From the NCBI GenBank assembly GCA_024710005.1, contig JANJVQ010000018.1, positions 1 to 64,000 on the forward strand: 64,000 nucleotides of DNA, in the 5' to 3' direction. Origin of the DNA: Paludibacter sp. Lineage in GTDB: Bacteria > Bacteroidota > Bacteroidia > Bacteroidales > Paludibacteraceae. Positions 52,833 to 62,600 of this stretch are shown here, one piece after another. Positions within the stretch are counted from its first letter, which is position 1; each line of letters starts with the position of its first letter. The notes beneath the pieces were generated by a model. It was given only the letters and a program-made list of their open reading frames with translations. It was not told the origin of the DNA and did no database searches. A program made the translations under genes and the position numbers.

Positions 52833-53228
52833 TTATTTGCTCAGTGTACTGGCCTGTCGGAATTCAACTTTGGCAACCGATTCCTTCAGTTCCTTGCCGG
52901 GAGAGAACCGGATGTTGACTTTTCTGACTTTCGTAGCACTTACATCCGCTTCGGTTTCGCTGCCTTCAGCACTCAGGGTAAGGTGAAATGATCCCCAGTC
53001 GCCCAGCTGGATGGACTGCCCGTTGTGCAGTGCCCGAATCATAATCTTGTGTAACTGTGAAAGCGCCATCTCGGCTTCTTTCGGGTTCAGCGTGGTTTCG
53101 TCAGCTATCTGACGGGCCACGTCTTTTTCTTTGAGCATGCCGGTGTTACGAAGTGCCGGATACCATTTGGGAGTTGCGGTAGGGTCGGAAGGATTCTTCC
53201 GTTGCACCTTGTTATAAAAAACAGCCAT
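52833..53228 (-). CDS. HU-family (HU-related) DNA-binding protein
   Basis: 131 residues from the ATG at 53228; a longer frame from 53270 is less likely. The N-terminal lead AVFYNKVQRKNPSDPTATPKWYPAL is typical of the Bacteroidetes HU-related subfamily. The HU fold follows: KDVARQIADETTLNPKEAEMALSQLHKIM and QLGDWGSFHLTLSAEG. VRKVNIRFSPGKELKESVAKVEF replaces the canonical DNA-binding beta-arm. It probably bends DNA as a nucleoid or site-specific architectural protein. It has its own terminator and lies next to the 22-nt array. Confidence 0.9.
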   Translation of the reverse strand: MAVFYNKVQRKNPSDPTATPKWYPALRNTGMLKEKDVARQIADETTLNPKEAEMALSQLHKIMIRALHNGQSIQLGDWGSFHLTLSAEGSETEADVSATKVRKVNIRFSPGKELKESVAKVEFRQASTLSK

Positions 53229-53393
53229 AATAAATAGTTTTGTGTTTGCTCTTTTTATTGATATAAGCAAACTGGTTATAATTAAATCTATCGGGGTGGG
53301 TATACCAAAGATTGTGCTGTTTTTGAGCGGAAAATTGGAATGATTACATACTTCATAAAATTTAAGTTAAAACAATAGCGTGCGGTTGGTAGA

Positions 53394-53723
53394 GGGGTTG
53401 CTTCGCTACGCTCGCAATGACGAGGTTGCTTCGTCGTTCACTTTGTGAACTCCTCGCAATGACGGTACGTTGATTGGGGGCATATATACGTCGCTCGAGC
53501 GTTTTGCTAACTTAACGAGTGATTTGCAGCGACGGGTTCGAGGAACAATAGCGCCCGTCGTGCAAAAAAATGATGAGTTGTGCAAATTTGGTCGACGGGT
53601 ATTTAATATAATGCAACTGTCCCGTCATTGCGAGTCGGCGAAGCCGACGAAGCAACCCCCCATAAATCGCACACATATATTGTCCCTTCATTGCGAGGTT
53701 GCGAAGCCAACGAAGCAACCCCC
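53394..53723. repeat. Cluster of four CGTCATTGCGAG dispersed repeats
   Basis: Two copies on the minus strand (53394-53422 and 53422-53463, reading CGTCATTGCGAG..GAAGCAACC) face two on the plus strand (53623-53660 and 53688-53723). CGTCATTGCGAG..CGAAGCAA repeats are widely dispersed in Bacteroidetes and other genomes. The central part (53470-53620) contains a CGACGGG/CCCGTCG inverted pair. No gene is supported in this 618-base spacer. Confidence 0.85.
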
Positions 53724-53756
53724 GATAAGTTGTGATCGCGGTTGTGATGCGGATAC

Positions 53757-53784
53757 GTAGAGACGCAATGCATTGCGTCTCTAC
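53757..53784. repeat. Perfect 28-bp palindrome upstream of the SIMPL gene
   Basis: The half-site GTAGAGACGCAATG is followed directly by its exact inverse. It lies 62 bases before the SIMPL start. The GTAGAGACGC..GCGTCTCTAC pattern resembles dispersed repeats I recall from cyanobacteria and Bacteroidetes. Confidence 0.85.
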
Positions 53785-53846
53785 CCATTTTGTTAATCCA
53801 ACAACAAACTGTAACTTTACCTCTCAATTTATAAAACTTCAATGTT

Positions 53847-54548
53847 ATGAAAAACAGAATAATAGAAGCCACCATCCTCGCGGTAGGATTTTGCTTTATT
53901 GGATTGATGCTTTTTATGGGCATCGAAAGTTTTAAAAACAAAGATCGGGTGGTGAGCGTCAAAGGCCTGGCCGAAATGGAAGTGCCTGCCAATAAAATCA
54001 CCTGGCCATTGATGTACAAGGATTTGGGCGATGACCTGATTTCGCTTTACAACAACATCAACACAAAAAACAAGGCAATCATTGCTTTTCTGAAAATTAA
54101 CGGCATTGCCGAGGAAGAAATCAGCGTAGCAGCGCCTGAAATTCTCGACCTCAAGGCTGAACGGTATAACAACACCATACCGGAATTTCGGTACAATGCC
54201 ACTTCGGTTATTACTGTTACCTCGAACAAGGTGGATAAGGTGCGCAAACTGATGTCGGAACAGACTGAATTGTTAAAACAGGGCATCGCTATTTCGGGTG
54301 GAGACTACCGCTACAATGTAAGCTATGAATTTACGGGGCTGAATGAAATAAAACCGGGCATGATTGAGGAAGCGACTCGCAATGCCCGGCTTGCTGCTGA
54401 GAAATTTGCCAAAGATTCCAACAGCAAGTTAGGCAAAATACGGGATGCTTACCAGGGGCAATTTACAATCACCGACCGGGATTCGCATACGCCGTATATC
54501 AAGAATGTGCGGGTTGTGACGACAGTGAATTACTATTTGAAACGCTGA
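53847..54548 (+). CDS. SIMPL-domain (DUF541) protein
   Basis: 233 residues. A membrane anchor (ILAVGFCFIGLMLFMG, about 8-24) is followed by the SIMPL/DUF541 domain: VVSVKGLAEMEVPANKITW, NNINTKNKAIIAFLKINGIAEEEIS, TSVITVTSNKVDKVRKLM, and the C-terminal ATRNARLAAEKFAKDSNSKLGKI. These periplasmic or envelope proteins form oligomeric rings; the role is unclear (oxidative stress in some). Convergent with the GH127-like gene. Confidence 0.9.
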   Translation: MKNRIIEATILAVGFCFIGLMLFMGIESFKNKDRVVSVKGLAEMEVPANKITWPLMYKDLGDDLISLYNNINTKNKAIIAFLKINGIAEEEISVAAPEILDLKAERYNNTIPEFRYNATSVITVTSNKVDKVRKLMSEQTELLKQGIAISGGDYRYNVSYEFTGLNEIKPGMIEEATRNARLAAEKFAKDSNSKLGKIRDAYQGQFTITDRDSHTPYIKNVRVVTTVNYYLKR

Positions 54549-54571
54549 TTGCGTCAATTCATTGACACAAT

Positions 54572-57325
54572 TCACCCCCTCATTTTCACAAACCGCGCGC
54601 TCCCCGTTCCTTCTTTCGAAATCAATTGTAACAGATACACACCTTCCTCGTAGGTATGGGTGGTGAGCTTGGTGATTCCGGGTGTTACACTGGATGTAAA
54701 GATTTGTTTGCCGGAAGCATCGTAGACCGACATCTGCCCGCTGTGGGGAATGGCTACCTGTAAATCGCCGGTAGTAGGATTGGGATAAAGTTTTATATTC
54801 TCCTGTGCTTCTGATTGCGTAAGACCTGATTCAAGCGTTGACTGTACCGAGAGATTGTCCCACCGTGCCAGACTGTTGTATGCCCGTATCCCGATAGAAC
54901 CGGAAGCAAAGGAAGCATCGGAGAAATCAATCTTAGGCGTATTCATATCACCCACGTAAACCTTGATATTCGTGCCTTTAGCCACTACTTTCACGTGGTA
55001 CCACTGATCGGTGTTCAGGTCTACCGGAGTCGAAGTCAGCTGCTGCCACGAACCATTGGCTTTGCCAAGCGTCACGTTATTGCCGGCTGTACTGATGCCC
55101 ACATAGTAACCATCGTAGTCGTCGGGACCAAACGATAGACGACTCGCGCGGAATATCAGTCCGGCATCGCCGCGATCACTGTTGATTTGCACATCAGCTT
55201 CGTAAACAAAATCGGAGAATTCGGTCGCCGGCACTACCGATTTGGTGGCGGGGTGACTGGCCTCGGTGTTGCTGGCACAGTATTGTCCGTCCTTCACATA
55301 CAAGCTACCGCCGTACTGTACCCAGCCTTGCTGTCCGTCAGCAAAATCTTCGGAAAAGGTTTTCGTAATTTTATCGGGCGTACCTACAACAGGTAAACAA
55401 GTCGCACGAAGGGTCTGTGCGCCATAAGGTACCAGTGTAACCTGTTCCTCGCGGGAAGTTGTTTCGACCGGACTATAAGGCGGATCGATGGCCATGTGAC
55501 CGCTATGATTGAATACCCAGGAGTTCAGCTTCCGGGCTTTTACCACCAATTTCACCGGGGTTTCAGCCTGGACAAAAGGATTCGCAGGCATGGCGTTTTC
55601 CACTACCTGAATGGTGGCAGCCGGGTTGTGCTTGTCGACCACCAGCGCGTAGTTCCATGCTGATGCAGGGAAGACTTCGCTTTCCTGAAAACCATTGCCA
55701 TAATCGTTGCGCACCGACCAGTTCTCATCTATCTTCAACGAGAATACCAGCGGTCCGCGCTGTATGCTGACAGCCCTGTTCACTTCTTCGTTCACCACGA
55801 GTGTCATGGGGAAACGGATGCTGATAACATCGTTGTTATGCCAGGTGCGGTTAATAGCATAAAAGCTACTACGCTCAATTCCTGTTTGTACTACGCCGTT
55901 GACCTTGATTTCGGGTGCACTGCACCAGGCGGGAATGCGGAATTTCAGCGGAAAGCTAACGGCTGTTGCTGTCGTAACCGTAAAGCTGAGTTGCTCGCTG
56001 AAAGGATAATCGGTGACTTCCTGAATGGTGACTTCGACGCCATTGCCGACTTTGGCTGTCACACGCGAAGGACCATAAGCCATCACGGCCAGTCCGTTAT
56101 CGGCAGTTGCTGCCCACATATTCTTCACATAATAAGGATAACCCATGTGAAAATCGAAACGGCAACATCCATAACCTGAATACGGACCGGGCATGTGTCC
56201 GTTGTTATAACTCTGTGCAAAGCCGAGGTAGCCATATTTGCTGATTAACTGATTGGCCTGCTGGTAATACTGCAAGCCTTTGATATCGGAAGTCAGTCCG
56301 CCCGGCAATGCATTGAAAGCCACTTCTTCCAGCTGATCTCCGATGCTGGCATCGCCCAGAATCATTTGTGCTGTTTCGGAAGTCTGCATTTGTTCCACTA
56401 CCGAACAAAGTTCCAGTCCGGTCATCGACGATCTGCCTGCCACCATCTCACTCCCCGATTGCATACCCTGCGGTTGACCGTGGTCGCAAAACAGATGTTC
56501 CCGTCCGTGGAAATAGGCCGTACGGTCGGCTTCCGATTTCGATTTCTGATAATAGATAGCCGGCATCTTCATGGCCTGCGGGATGTTTACATTGTGTTTT
56601 GGCTGAAAATCGCTCCCAAACTGATTAAATAAATTCTGTGTATAAATTTCAGTCCACGGATAGGCCTGCTGATGGAGTTTATCGGCTAATTCGAGCAGAA
56701 AAGCATCGCCGGTGCGGTTGTAAAGCCAGAAAACAATTTCAATATTATCGCCTGCACGTGACTTACCCCAACTGCTCAGGAGTTGTGTTCCGATATTGTT
56801 GTTCTGATACTGGAAATACTTCGTAAAAAAAGGAATAACACGCGCATCACCCGTAGCCTCGTAATAGTCGCGGATGGCGTAAAGCATCGGCATGCGCGCC
56901 CACCAGTCGGTATTGTTGGCCGGACCGAAATAGCCGGTGCGACGCTGGTTGTCGAGCGACCAGTCAATCCACTTCTGTGCTTTGGTTTTCAATTCAGCAT
57001 CGTCGAGCACATAAGCCAGTGCCACCAGCCCCTTGGTATAATAAGGCGCCCGTTCCCAGCTATCTCCCGTACCCCCAAGCCAGTCGTTATCGGCTCCCAG
57101 GTCGTTTTTACTGTTGTACAAGGTCTCGGCATGACCCGTCAGACCGTCTTTTTGCAACTGAAGTTGTCCCAGCAGCCAGCCTTCGGCTTTCACTGCCCCT
57201 ACCGGCAGCGCTATGAAAGGAATCTCGGCGAGGGGCGCCCGGTTTTGTATGTAATTACCGGCTTGTGACTGTGGAGCAAGCAGCAGGTTACAGCAAATTA
57301 GTGCTGATAAGATTGCTTTTTTCAT
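54572..57325 (-). CDS. GH127-like (DUF1680) glycoside hydrolase with T9SS sorting domain
   Basis: 917 residues: signal peptide about 1-22; DUF1680/GH127 (alpha/alpha)6 domain about 30-620, with GDSWERAPYYTKGLVALAY, TGLELCSVVEQMQTSE (usual general acid region) and YGCCRFDFHMGYPYYVKNMW (GH127 nucleophile Cys pair); a LamG/DUF1080-like beta-sandwich about 665-830 (FSEDFADGQQGWVQYGG..DAGLIFRAS..WYHVKVVAKG); and a T9SS type A CTD (about 842-917, LYPNPTTGDLQV, YEEGVYLLQL). GH127 enzymes are beta-L-arabinofuranosidases; here the substrate may differ. Exported to the surface, first of four adjacent T9SS cargo genes. Confidence 0.88.
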   Translation of the reverse strand: MKKAILSALICCNLLLAPQSQAGNYIQNRAPLAEIPFIALPVGAVKAEGWLLGQLQLQKDGLTGHAETLYNSKNDLGADNDWLGGTGDSWERAPYYTKGLVALAYVLDDAELKTKAQKWIDWSLDNQRRTGYFGPANNTDWWARMPMLYAIRDYYEATGDARVIPFFTKYFQYQNNNIGTQLLSSWGKSRAGDNIEIVFWLYNRTGDAFLLELADKLHQQAYPWTEIYTQNLFNQFGSDFQPKHNVNIPQAMKMPAIYYQKSKSEADRTAYFHGREHLFCDHGQPQGMQSGSEMVAGRSSMTGLELCSVVEQMQTSETAQMILGDASIGDQLEEVAFNALPGGLTSDIKGLQYYQQANQLISKYGYLGFAQSYNNGHMPGPYSGYGCCRFDFHMGYPYYVKNMWAATADNGLAVMAYGPSRVTAKVGNGVEVTIQEVTDYPFSEQLSFTVTTATAVSFPLKFRIPAWCSAPEIKVNGVVQTGIERSSFYAINRTWHNNDVISIRFPMTLVVNEEVNRAVSIQRGPLVFSLKIDENWSVRNDYGNGFQESEVFPASAWNYALVVDKHNPAATIQVVENAMPANPFVQAETPVKLVVKARKLNSWVFNHSGHMAIDPPYSPVETTSREEQVTLVPYGAQTLRATCLPVVGTPDKITKTFSEDFADGQQGWVQYGGSLYVKDGQYCASNTEASHPATKSVVPATEFSDFVYEADVQINSDRGDAGLIFRASRLSFGPDDYDGYYVGISTAGNNVTLGKANGSWQQLTSTPVDLNTDQWYHVKVVAKGTNIKVYVGDMNTPKIDFSDASFASGSIGIRAYNSLARWDNLSVQSTLESGLTQSEAQENIKLYPNPTTGDLQVAIPHSGQMSVYDASGKQIFTSSVTPGITKLTTHTYEEGVYLLQLISKEGTGSARFVKMRG

Positions 57326-57389
57326 TATAATTTCTTTTGATTAATATTTATTTCATTTAAGGTAAACTTCGTTTTAATACATTATATTA

Positions 57390-57582
57390 CCTTATTTTCA
57401 ACCTTATTTTTCTGACTAAACAACCTTAGTAGCCGCAGAGATAAATAAAACCTCTCTGACCTTATTACCTTATTTTTTTTAACACTTTATACAACCGTCA
57501 AATAAGGTAATAAGGTTATTTTATTGTGTAGCTTTTTTGCTACTAAGGTTGTTTAGTCAGAAAAATAAGGTTTAAAATAAGG
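57390..57582. repeat. Nested long inverted repeat (about 193 bp)
   Basis: Outer arms: 57390-57432 and 57540-57582. The inner 33 nt of each are perfectly complementary (AACCTTATTTTTCTGACTAA starts the left arm); the outer part has one mismatch. Between them, ACCTTATTACCTTATTT (57459-57475) has its exact inverse at 57500-57516. It lies between two T9SS cargo genes. The rest of the 370-base gap is AT-rich with no gene. Confidence 0.92.
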
Positions 57583-57670
57583 TTTCTTCCATATACTGTT
57601 CGTACTCATATTTTATTTATAATTGCTTCTTTTTCGATGCATATATTCATTTTTCCTTTGATAGACACAC

Positions 57671-57689
57671 TTATATGACTTATATGGTA
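57671..57689. repeat. ACCATATAAG repeat, single arm
   Basis: CTTATATGACTTATATGGT, the inverted form of the repeat arm, sits six bases from the stop of the next gene. Confidence 0.7.
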
Positions 57690-57695
57690 AAAAAA

Positions 57696-59570
57696 TTATC
57701 TCTTCACAATTTTCACAAAGCCCCTTTCACCCCCTGCTTCCACCAGCACCACATACATCCCTGCGGATAAACCTGAAACATCTACACTTCCGTTGATGTG
57801 TTGCCTTTGCATTACCACACGGCCGTTTACATCCACAATTTTCACCGCCACATCGCCCAACGGGCTTTCGATGGTTAGTAGCTCGCTTACCAAACGGGGA
57901 TATACGTTGAACAGCGATTCCGCCAATTGCGTGTCAGTACCTGAAATTTCTTCCGCGGGAATCAACAGCCAGTCGGTACTGGGAGCCGATGACAACCGGC
58001 GTTGTACAGGAGGCATCTTTTCGAGCAGCTGTTTATCATCGACCATACCGATGTATTTCATGCTGCTATAGGGAATAAGTTTGTAACTGTCATCACCGTT
58101 GGCCTTCACGATGAAATGCTGATTTGAACTTCCATCATACAACGACTGTATAACCAACAGTCCATCATGCACGTAGTTAGCTTCATTGGTATTGACCGTT
58201 TGCAATACCCTTTCGCTACCCTTGTTGACAATCTTATATAAACCGTGCGCTACCTGCTCAAATGTCCAGAAGCTGTAATCAGTATCGTCGGGTAACATCT
58301 GGTAAATGGTGGTGGCAGTGCCATTGCGCGAAGGTTTAATCACGAAACTGCTTTGTTTGTTTTTGATGACAAAATCTTTGCCTGCCAGCTCCCCGGGATT
58401 ATCCGCCAGCACACGCAGGGAGTTCACCGCCGGAAGTCCCGTCAAGGTTACAACATCCGTTACATCAGCCGTGAGTACAACCGAATCGCCCAGAAAATTA
58501 TCTGCTGAAAACAAGACAATTTTCACGCCTTCTTTTATCCGCAGGCTTGCCAGTTTGCTCACATCAAATCCTTTAGTCTGAAGTTGAGCCTTGGTATAAC
58601 TGCCCAACACAAAATCCGTTTGCGGGGCTTTGTAGTCTTTCACGGGATAGACCATCGCCACGATGCTACCCCGGTCGGCGACCTCACCACCTCCAAACAC
58701 TTCGTTCACCGGTGCAGCAAATTTCTTTAAATCGCGGTCGTAATTATAATTCCAGTAGAAACCTCCGACAATGCCGGCGTTGCTTTTCCAGGTGTTCATG
58801 GCCGTGACTATCTCCTGATGGGTGAGTCCGGGATTTGCTTCTATGTCGCGACTCCCATACACAGGCAAGTTTCCTATTTTCCAGTTTTGTGGATTATTAG
58901 AACTTCCTCCACCATAGATTTGGAGGTAGTTCCGGTCGACAGCTCCCGGGCGGGCAGCTTCTACTTTCGCCACGAAACTATCCCAGTACGATTTATTGGT
59001 ATAAGGTGCAATCGTCGTTTTGAAACCGATATCGTGCAACATGATGTGAAACTGCGATTGCGAGTTGGCTTCGTAATCGTGCTCGATATCGTTATTTACG
59101 GCAATAACTACCGGGATAGCTTCTTTCAGCGCTTTGAAATTACGGTACAAAATGCTGGTAGGTCCGGTGCCCTGCGCATTCACCAAATCACTGATGTTTT
59201 TGTAGGCATGGTTGCCCCAGCCTCCGATACAATGTTCGAGCCTCAAGAGTGAAGTTTTACCCGAAAGCAGTGCATTCACATCGTCCACATAATTAACCTG
59301 CGCGATGTCGTTGGGGTAGCCCGCCACCTTCTGATCGAAAACATACTGACCATCTTTGCAAATGACTTCGCCATCGGTCGTCAGCGTGCCGTCGGTTTCG
59401 ACATGCACGTTAAAGAGTATGCCAAAGGTGAAACCCGAAGCTTTCAAAGCCGTAACGGTTCGGGTACGGTCGCGGCGAAAATGGCCGCAGATGTAGATAC
59501 CCGAATCGGCGAGCATGGTTGCTGTGAGGCAACTTAAGGTGAGAATCAGTAGGTGTTTTTTTAAACGCAT
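57696..59570 (-). CDS. T9SS cargo protein with crystallin-like and ricin-type modules
   Basis: 624 residues: signal peptide about 1-21; an N-terminal domain (22-300) that reads like a TIM barrel (SGIYICGHFRRDRTRTVTALKASGFTFGILFNVHV..IPVVIAVNNDIEHDYE..NAGIVGGFYWNYNYD), possibly a glycosidase without a recognised family; a beta/gamma-crystallin-like motif about 335-395 (GVKIVLFSADNFLGDSVVL); a ricin-type beta-trefoil about 400-540; and a T9SS CTD (550-624; VDVNGRVVMQ, LSAGMYVVLVEAG, KIVKR). The crystallin-ricin pair recurs in the 1134-residue neighbour. Presumably a surface glycan-binding or glycan-cleaving protein. Confidence 0.8.
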   Translation of the reverse strand: MRLKKHLLILTLSCLTATMLADSGIYICGHFRRDRTRTVTALKASGFTFGILFNVHVETDGTLTTDGEVICKDGQYVFDQKVAGYPNDIAQVNYVDDVNALLSGKTSLLRLEHCIGGWGNHAYKNISDLVNAQGTGPTSILYRNFKALKEAIPVVIAVNNDIEHDYEANSQSQFHIMLHDIGFKTTIAPYTNKSYWDSFVAKVEAARPGAVDRNYLQIYGGGSSNNPQNWKIGNLPVYGSRDIEANPGLTHQEIVTAMNTWKSNAGIVGGFYWNYNYDRDLKKFAAPVNEVFGGGEVADRGSIVAMVYPVKDYKAPQTDFVLGSYTKAQLQTKGFDVSKLASLRIKEGVKIVLFSADNFLGDSVVLTADVTDVVTLTGLPAVNSLRVLADNPGELAGKDFVIKNKQSSFVIKPSRNGTATTIYQMLPDDTDYSFWTFEQVAHGLYKIVNKGSERVLQTVNTNEANYVHDGLLVIQSLYDGSSNQHFIVKANGDDSYKLIPYSSMKYIGMVDDKQLLEKMPPVQRRLSSAPSTDWLLIPAEEISGTDTQLAESLFNVYPRLVSELLTIESPLGDVAVKIVDVNGRVVMQRQHINGSVDVSGLSAGMYVVLVEAGGERGFVKIVKR

Positions 59571-59612
59571 ATTGTTATTATAGAATTTTATATGATTTTA
59601 ATTCAATATCCC

Positions 59613-59676
59613 ACCATATAAGTCATATAAGACATTTAAGTGTTCATAGTTATATGTCTTATATGACTTATATGGT
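59613..59676. repeat. ACCATATAAG palindromic repeat, perfect two-arm copy
   Basis: ACCATATAAGTCATATAAGA begins a 23-nt arm (59613-59635) matched exactly by its inverse at 59654-59676, with an 18-nt loop. It lies between two T9SS cargo genes. Confidence 0.88.
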
Positions 59677-59688
59677 AAAATATTACAT

Positions 59689-62600
59689 TTATCTGACAAT
59701 TAACTTTTTCACACCAGATTTATTTCCCCCTGTAAATAAAACAAAATACACCCCGGAAGGAATTCCAGCAATATCTACCTTATTATCCGACATCCCAAGC
59801 TGTTGTGTCAGGATGGTTCTGCCCGAAAGATCGCTTATCTTCAACATACCGCCATTATACACTTCATTAACCGAAACCCGAAGCTGACCGGAGGCCGGAT
59901 TTGGATAAAGCAAAAAAAAATCATCTGCATTCAACTCATCAACTCCGCTGTAATCGAGCGAATAGAGCTGCGAACGGGGCACAATCTCACGGGGCTGTTT
60001 CAGGTTGAGCCATTCGAGCCGGCAATAGGCGCCCCCGTTACTTTCAAAATATTCCAATTTGATGTCGTATAGCTCGTTGGCCTGTAGGGTGATATTACCT
60101 TCGTACTCGATATCGTAATCGTCGAGCCATTTATCGATAACCAACTGGTTGTTGACCCACAGGCGCCGACCGTTGTCGCTGTTGACATAAAAGGTGTACT
60201 CCCCTGTAGCTCTCGGTTCAATCTTTCCCTGCCATCGGATGGAGAAATTATCGGCATTCACACTTCGGTGGGGTTTTGCCGTTCCCCAGCTAAAGTTGAT
60301 GGTGGTGTCTATCTGCGAAGTCTGTAAGGTATTGAATGCCGTACCGTTGTAGTATTCTGCTGTCAACCCGTTGCCTTTCCCGTCAGCTAATGGCGGCACC
60401 GGTTCCAGTTGCCAGCGGGCATTGAGCTGGTTTACATCGTCCGATTGAATGATCTGTGCCAACGAAGATAAAGAAGTGGCTTCGAGTATTTTTCCTGAAT
60501 GGCAGGACAGTATTTTAAACACACCTTCATCGTTTACGGGCACCAGGATAAATTGCTGGTTAGCTGCATCTGTGCTTGTTTTCCATTGCTGCACTTCTGC
60601 TCCGGCTGCTTTCGAGAAATTATCAATCTCGAGACTTTTCCGGCTCGACACCGACTCGATGCGATAGATGCGATCCCTGACTTCTACAAAACGAAATTGC
60701 TGATTGATGGCGCCTGTATTCCGGAAAAGTTTGACTTTCTTTCCATCTTCTGTACTTTTAATTCCCCCATCAATGCCCATGATACTACTACTTTCAACAG
60801 GTTTAATGAAATAACGTCCTTTAGCAACTGTGGCGCCGTTCGAAAGCACTTTCAGTGATACCGTTCTATCTGCCCACGCTGCCAGATTTGCCTGATTTGC
60901 GGTTACCACCAGAGAATCACCGGCAAAATTATCGCCGGAGAACAGCACCACTTTATAACCTTCTGCTACACGCAGGGCTTTGATGCTCGCGGGAGTAAAA
61001 CCCGTCCGTTCGAGTGCATCTGCATCATAGTCCCCGAGTTTCAGTCCACCGGAATAACCACCATAGTCAATGTCGTCATAAGCCGTAACCGGTCCGGCAT
61101 TCGGCATCGGGCGCGAAAAAAGCTGGTAACGCGGGATACGTTGCCGCACCTGCGAGCTGCTTTCCCATTCGAGTAAGGCGAGTCCTTTGGCGCCCGACTT
61201 CTGATAACGAAACTCGATGTCGTATTGTTTACCTGCCTCTAAGGTGATGGTATCAGAGGAAGTAACGGTTGCATTTGTAAGCGAATCGCACAAAGTACGA
61301 CCATTAATTTTAAGCTGCACACCACCCTTGGCGGTGCTATGGAAAGTATACACCTGTGAATAAATGGCTTGTACTTTCCCTGTCCACAAAGCTGTAAAAT
61401 TCTGCTCGCCTACCGCTTCGGTAGCTTCAGTCGAAAATTCATCATCGAAATCGATGGTTGGTTCGTTGGTGGTCAGTACCGGCACTTCAGGATTTGCCGC
61501 AAGTCTGTATTCAGCACGTAGTCCGTTACCATTACCAATGTTGAGTTGCCGAACATTTTTCCGGATCAGCCACACAAATTCTTCGGGCGACACTACCCGC
61601 ACGTTAGGATTCAGTTTGCTGATGCAATTGAGCACATCGCTGGGATTCATGGTCCAGATATGTACCGGTATCAGGCTATAGCCACTTGCCGAATGGATGT
61701 TGGTGGACTGACTGTTGAGCGTATTGGCTAAACTCTGACAAACCCGTTCGCGGGTTGCAGCACTGCCATCGCTCGAATTTCCCCAGAGGGTGAATCGTCC
61801 TCCAATGGAGGGTTTGTCCTTATACCATTTGATTTCTCCGGCCACCTTGGTGTACTGTCCCCCATAAGAATAGTAAAACAGCGCATCAACATTGCTTTGT
61901 TTCAGATATTCATCGGGATTGTGAATACCATCTTTATCGATGATGTTGACGATGTTGAGGTCAGCTTTTTTCATCATTTGGTTCATGAACCGGTTTTGAT
62001 CTGCCAGTTGCGGATAGATGCCCGGGAAATAATAACCCGCACCCGACGGTCCCGCCACGAGATAATTGCGCGCATTCTCGGTGGTCAGGGCGTTTTCAAT
62101 GTATTTTTTATATAAAGCCGGCGCCAGTTCGGCAAACGCCGGAGATACGGTCCAGCCTAATTTGAGACGGGCTTTATCGGGGTTCGACCAGTTGTTGGTA
62201 TTGTTGAGCGAGCCCGACAGCCACTGGATATTATCGCCATCTGAAATCACGAAGCAAACGGTATGCACATTCGGCACCACCTTGAATTCTTCCGGTTCCA
62301 CCTTTTGCCTGGGCAACTTCACCGGTATATTGCTCAGGACTGAAAGATTCGGACTCCAATCCGAAGGATGAATCATGGCCGAGTGCATTGACAGTTGTTC
62401 CACCGTATTGTACTCTCCGGCTCCCCAACCGAAATACACGGCTGAAGGATTCATGCGGTCGTATACCGCGTTGGCTAAACTTCCGGTTGCACTGGCATCC
62501 CAGAACTGCAAGGCGCCTGCAAAGACCGAATAATCGCCTACAAACAAAGCCCGGTCGTCGTTTACCGCCTGATACGAAGCAATCTTCTTGCTGAAATGCG

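Noticed and set aside
53470-54019. Long ORFs on both strands between the HU-like and SIMPL genes
   Set aside because: They are translations of dispersed CGTCATTGCGAG repeats and the 28-bp palindrome.
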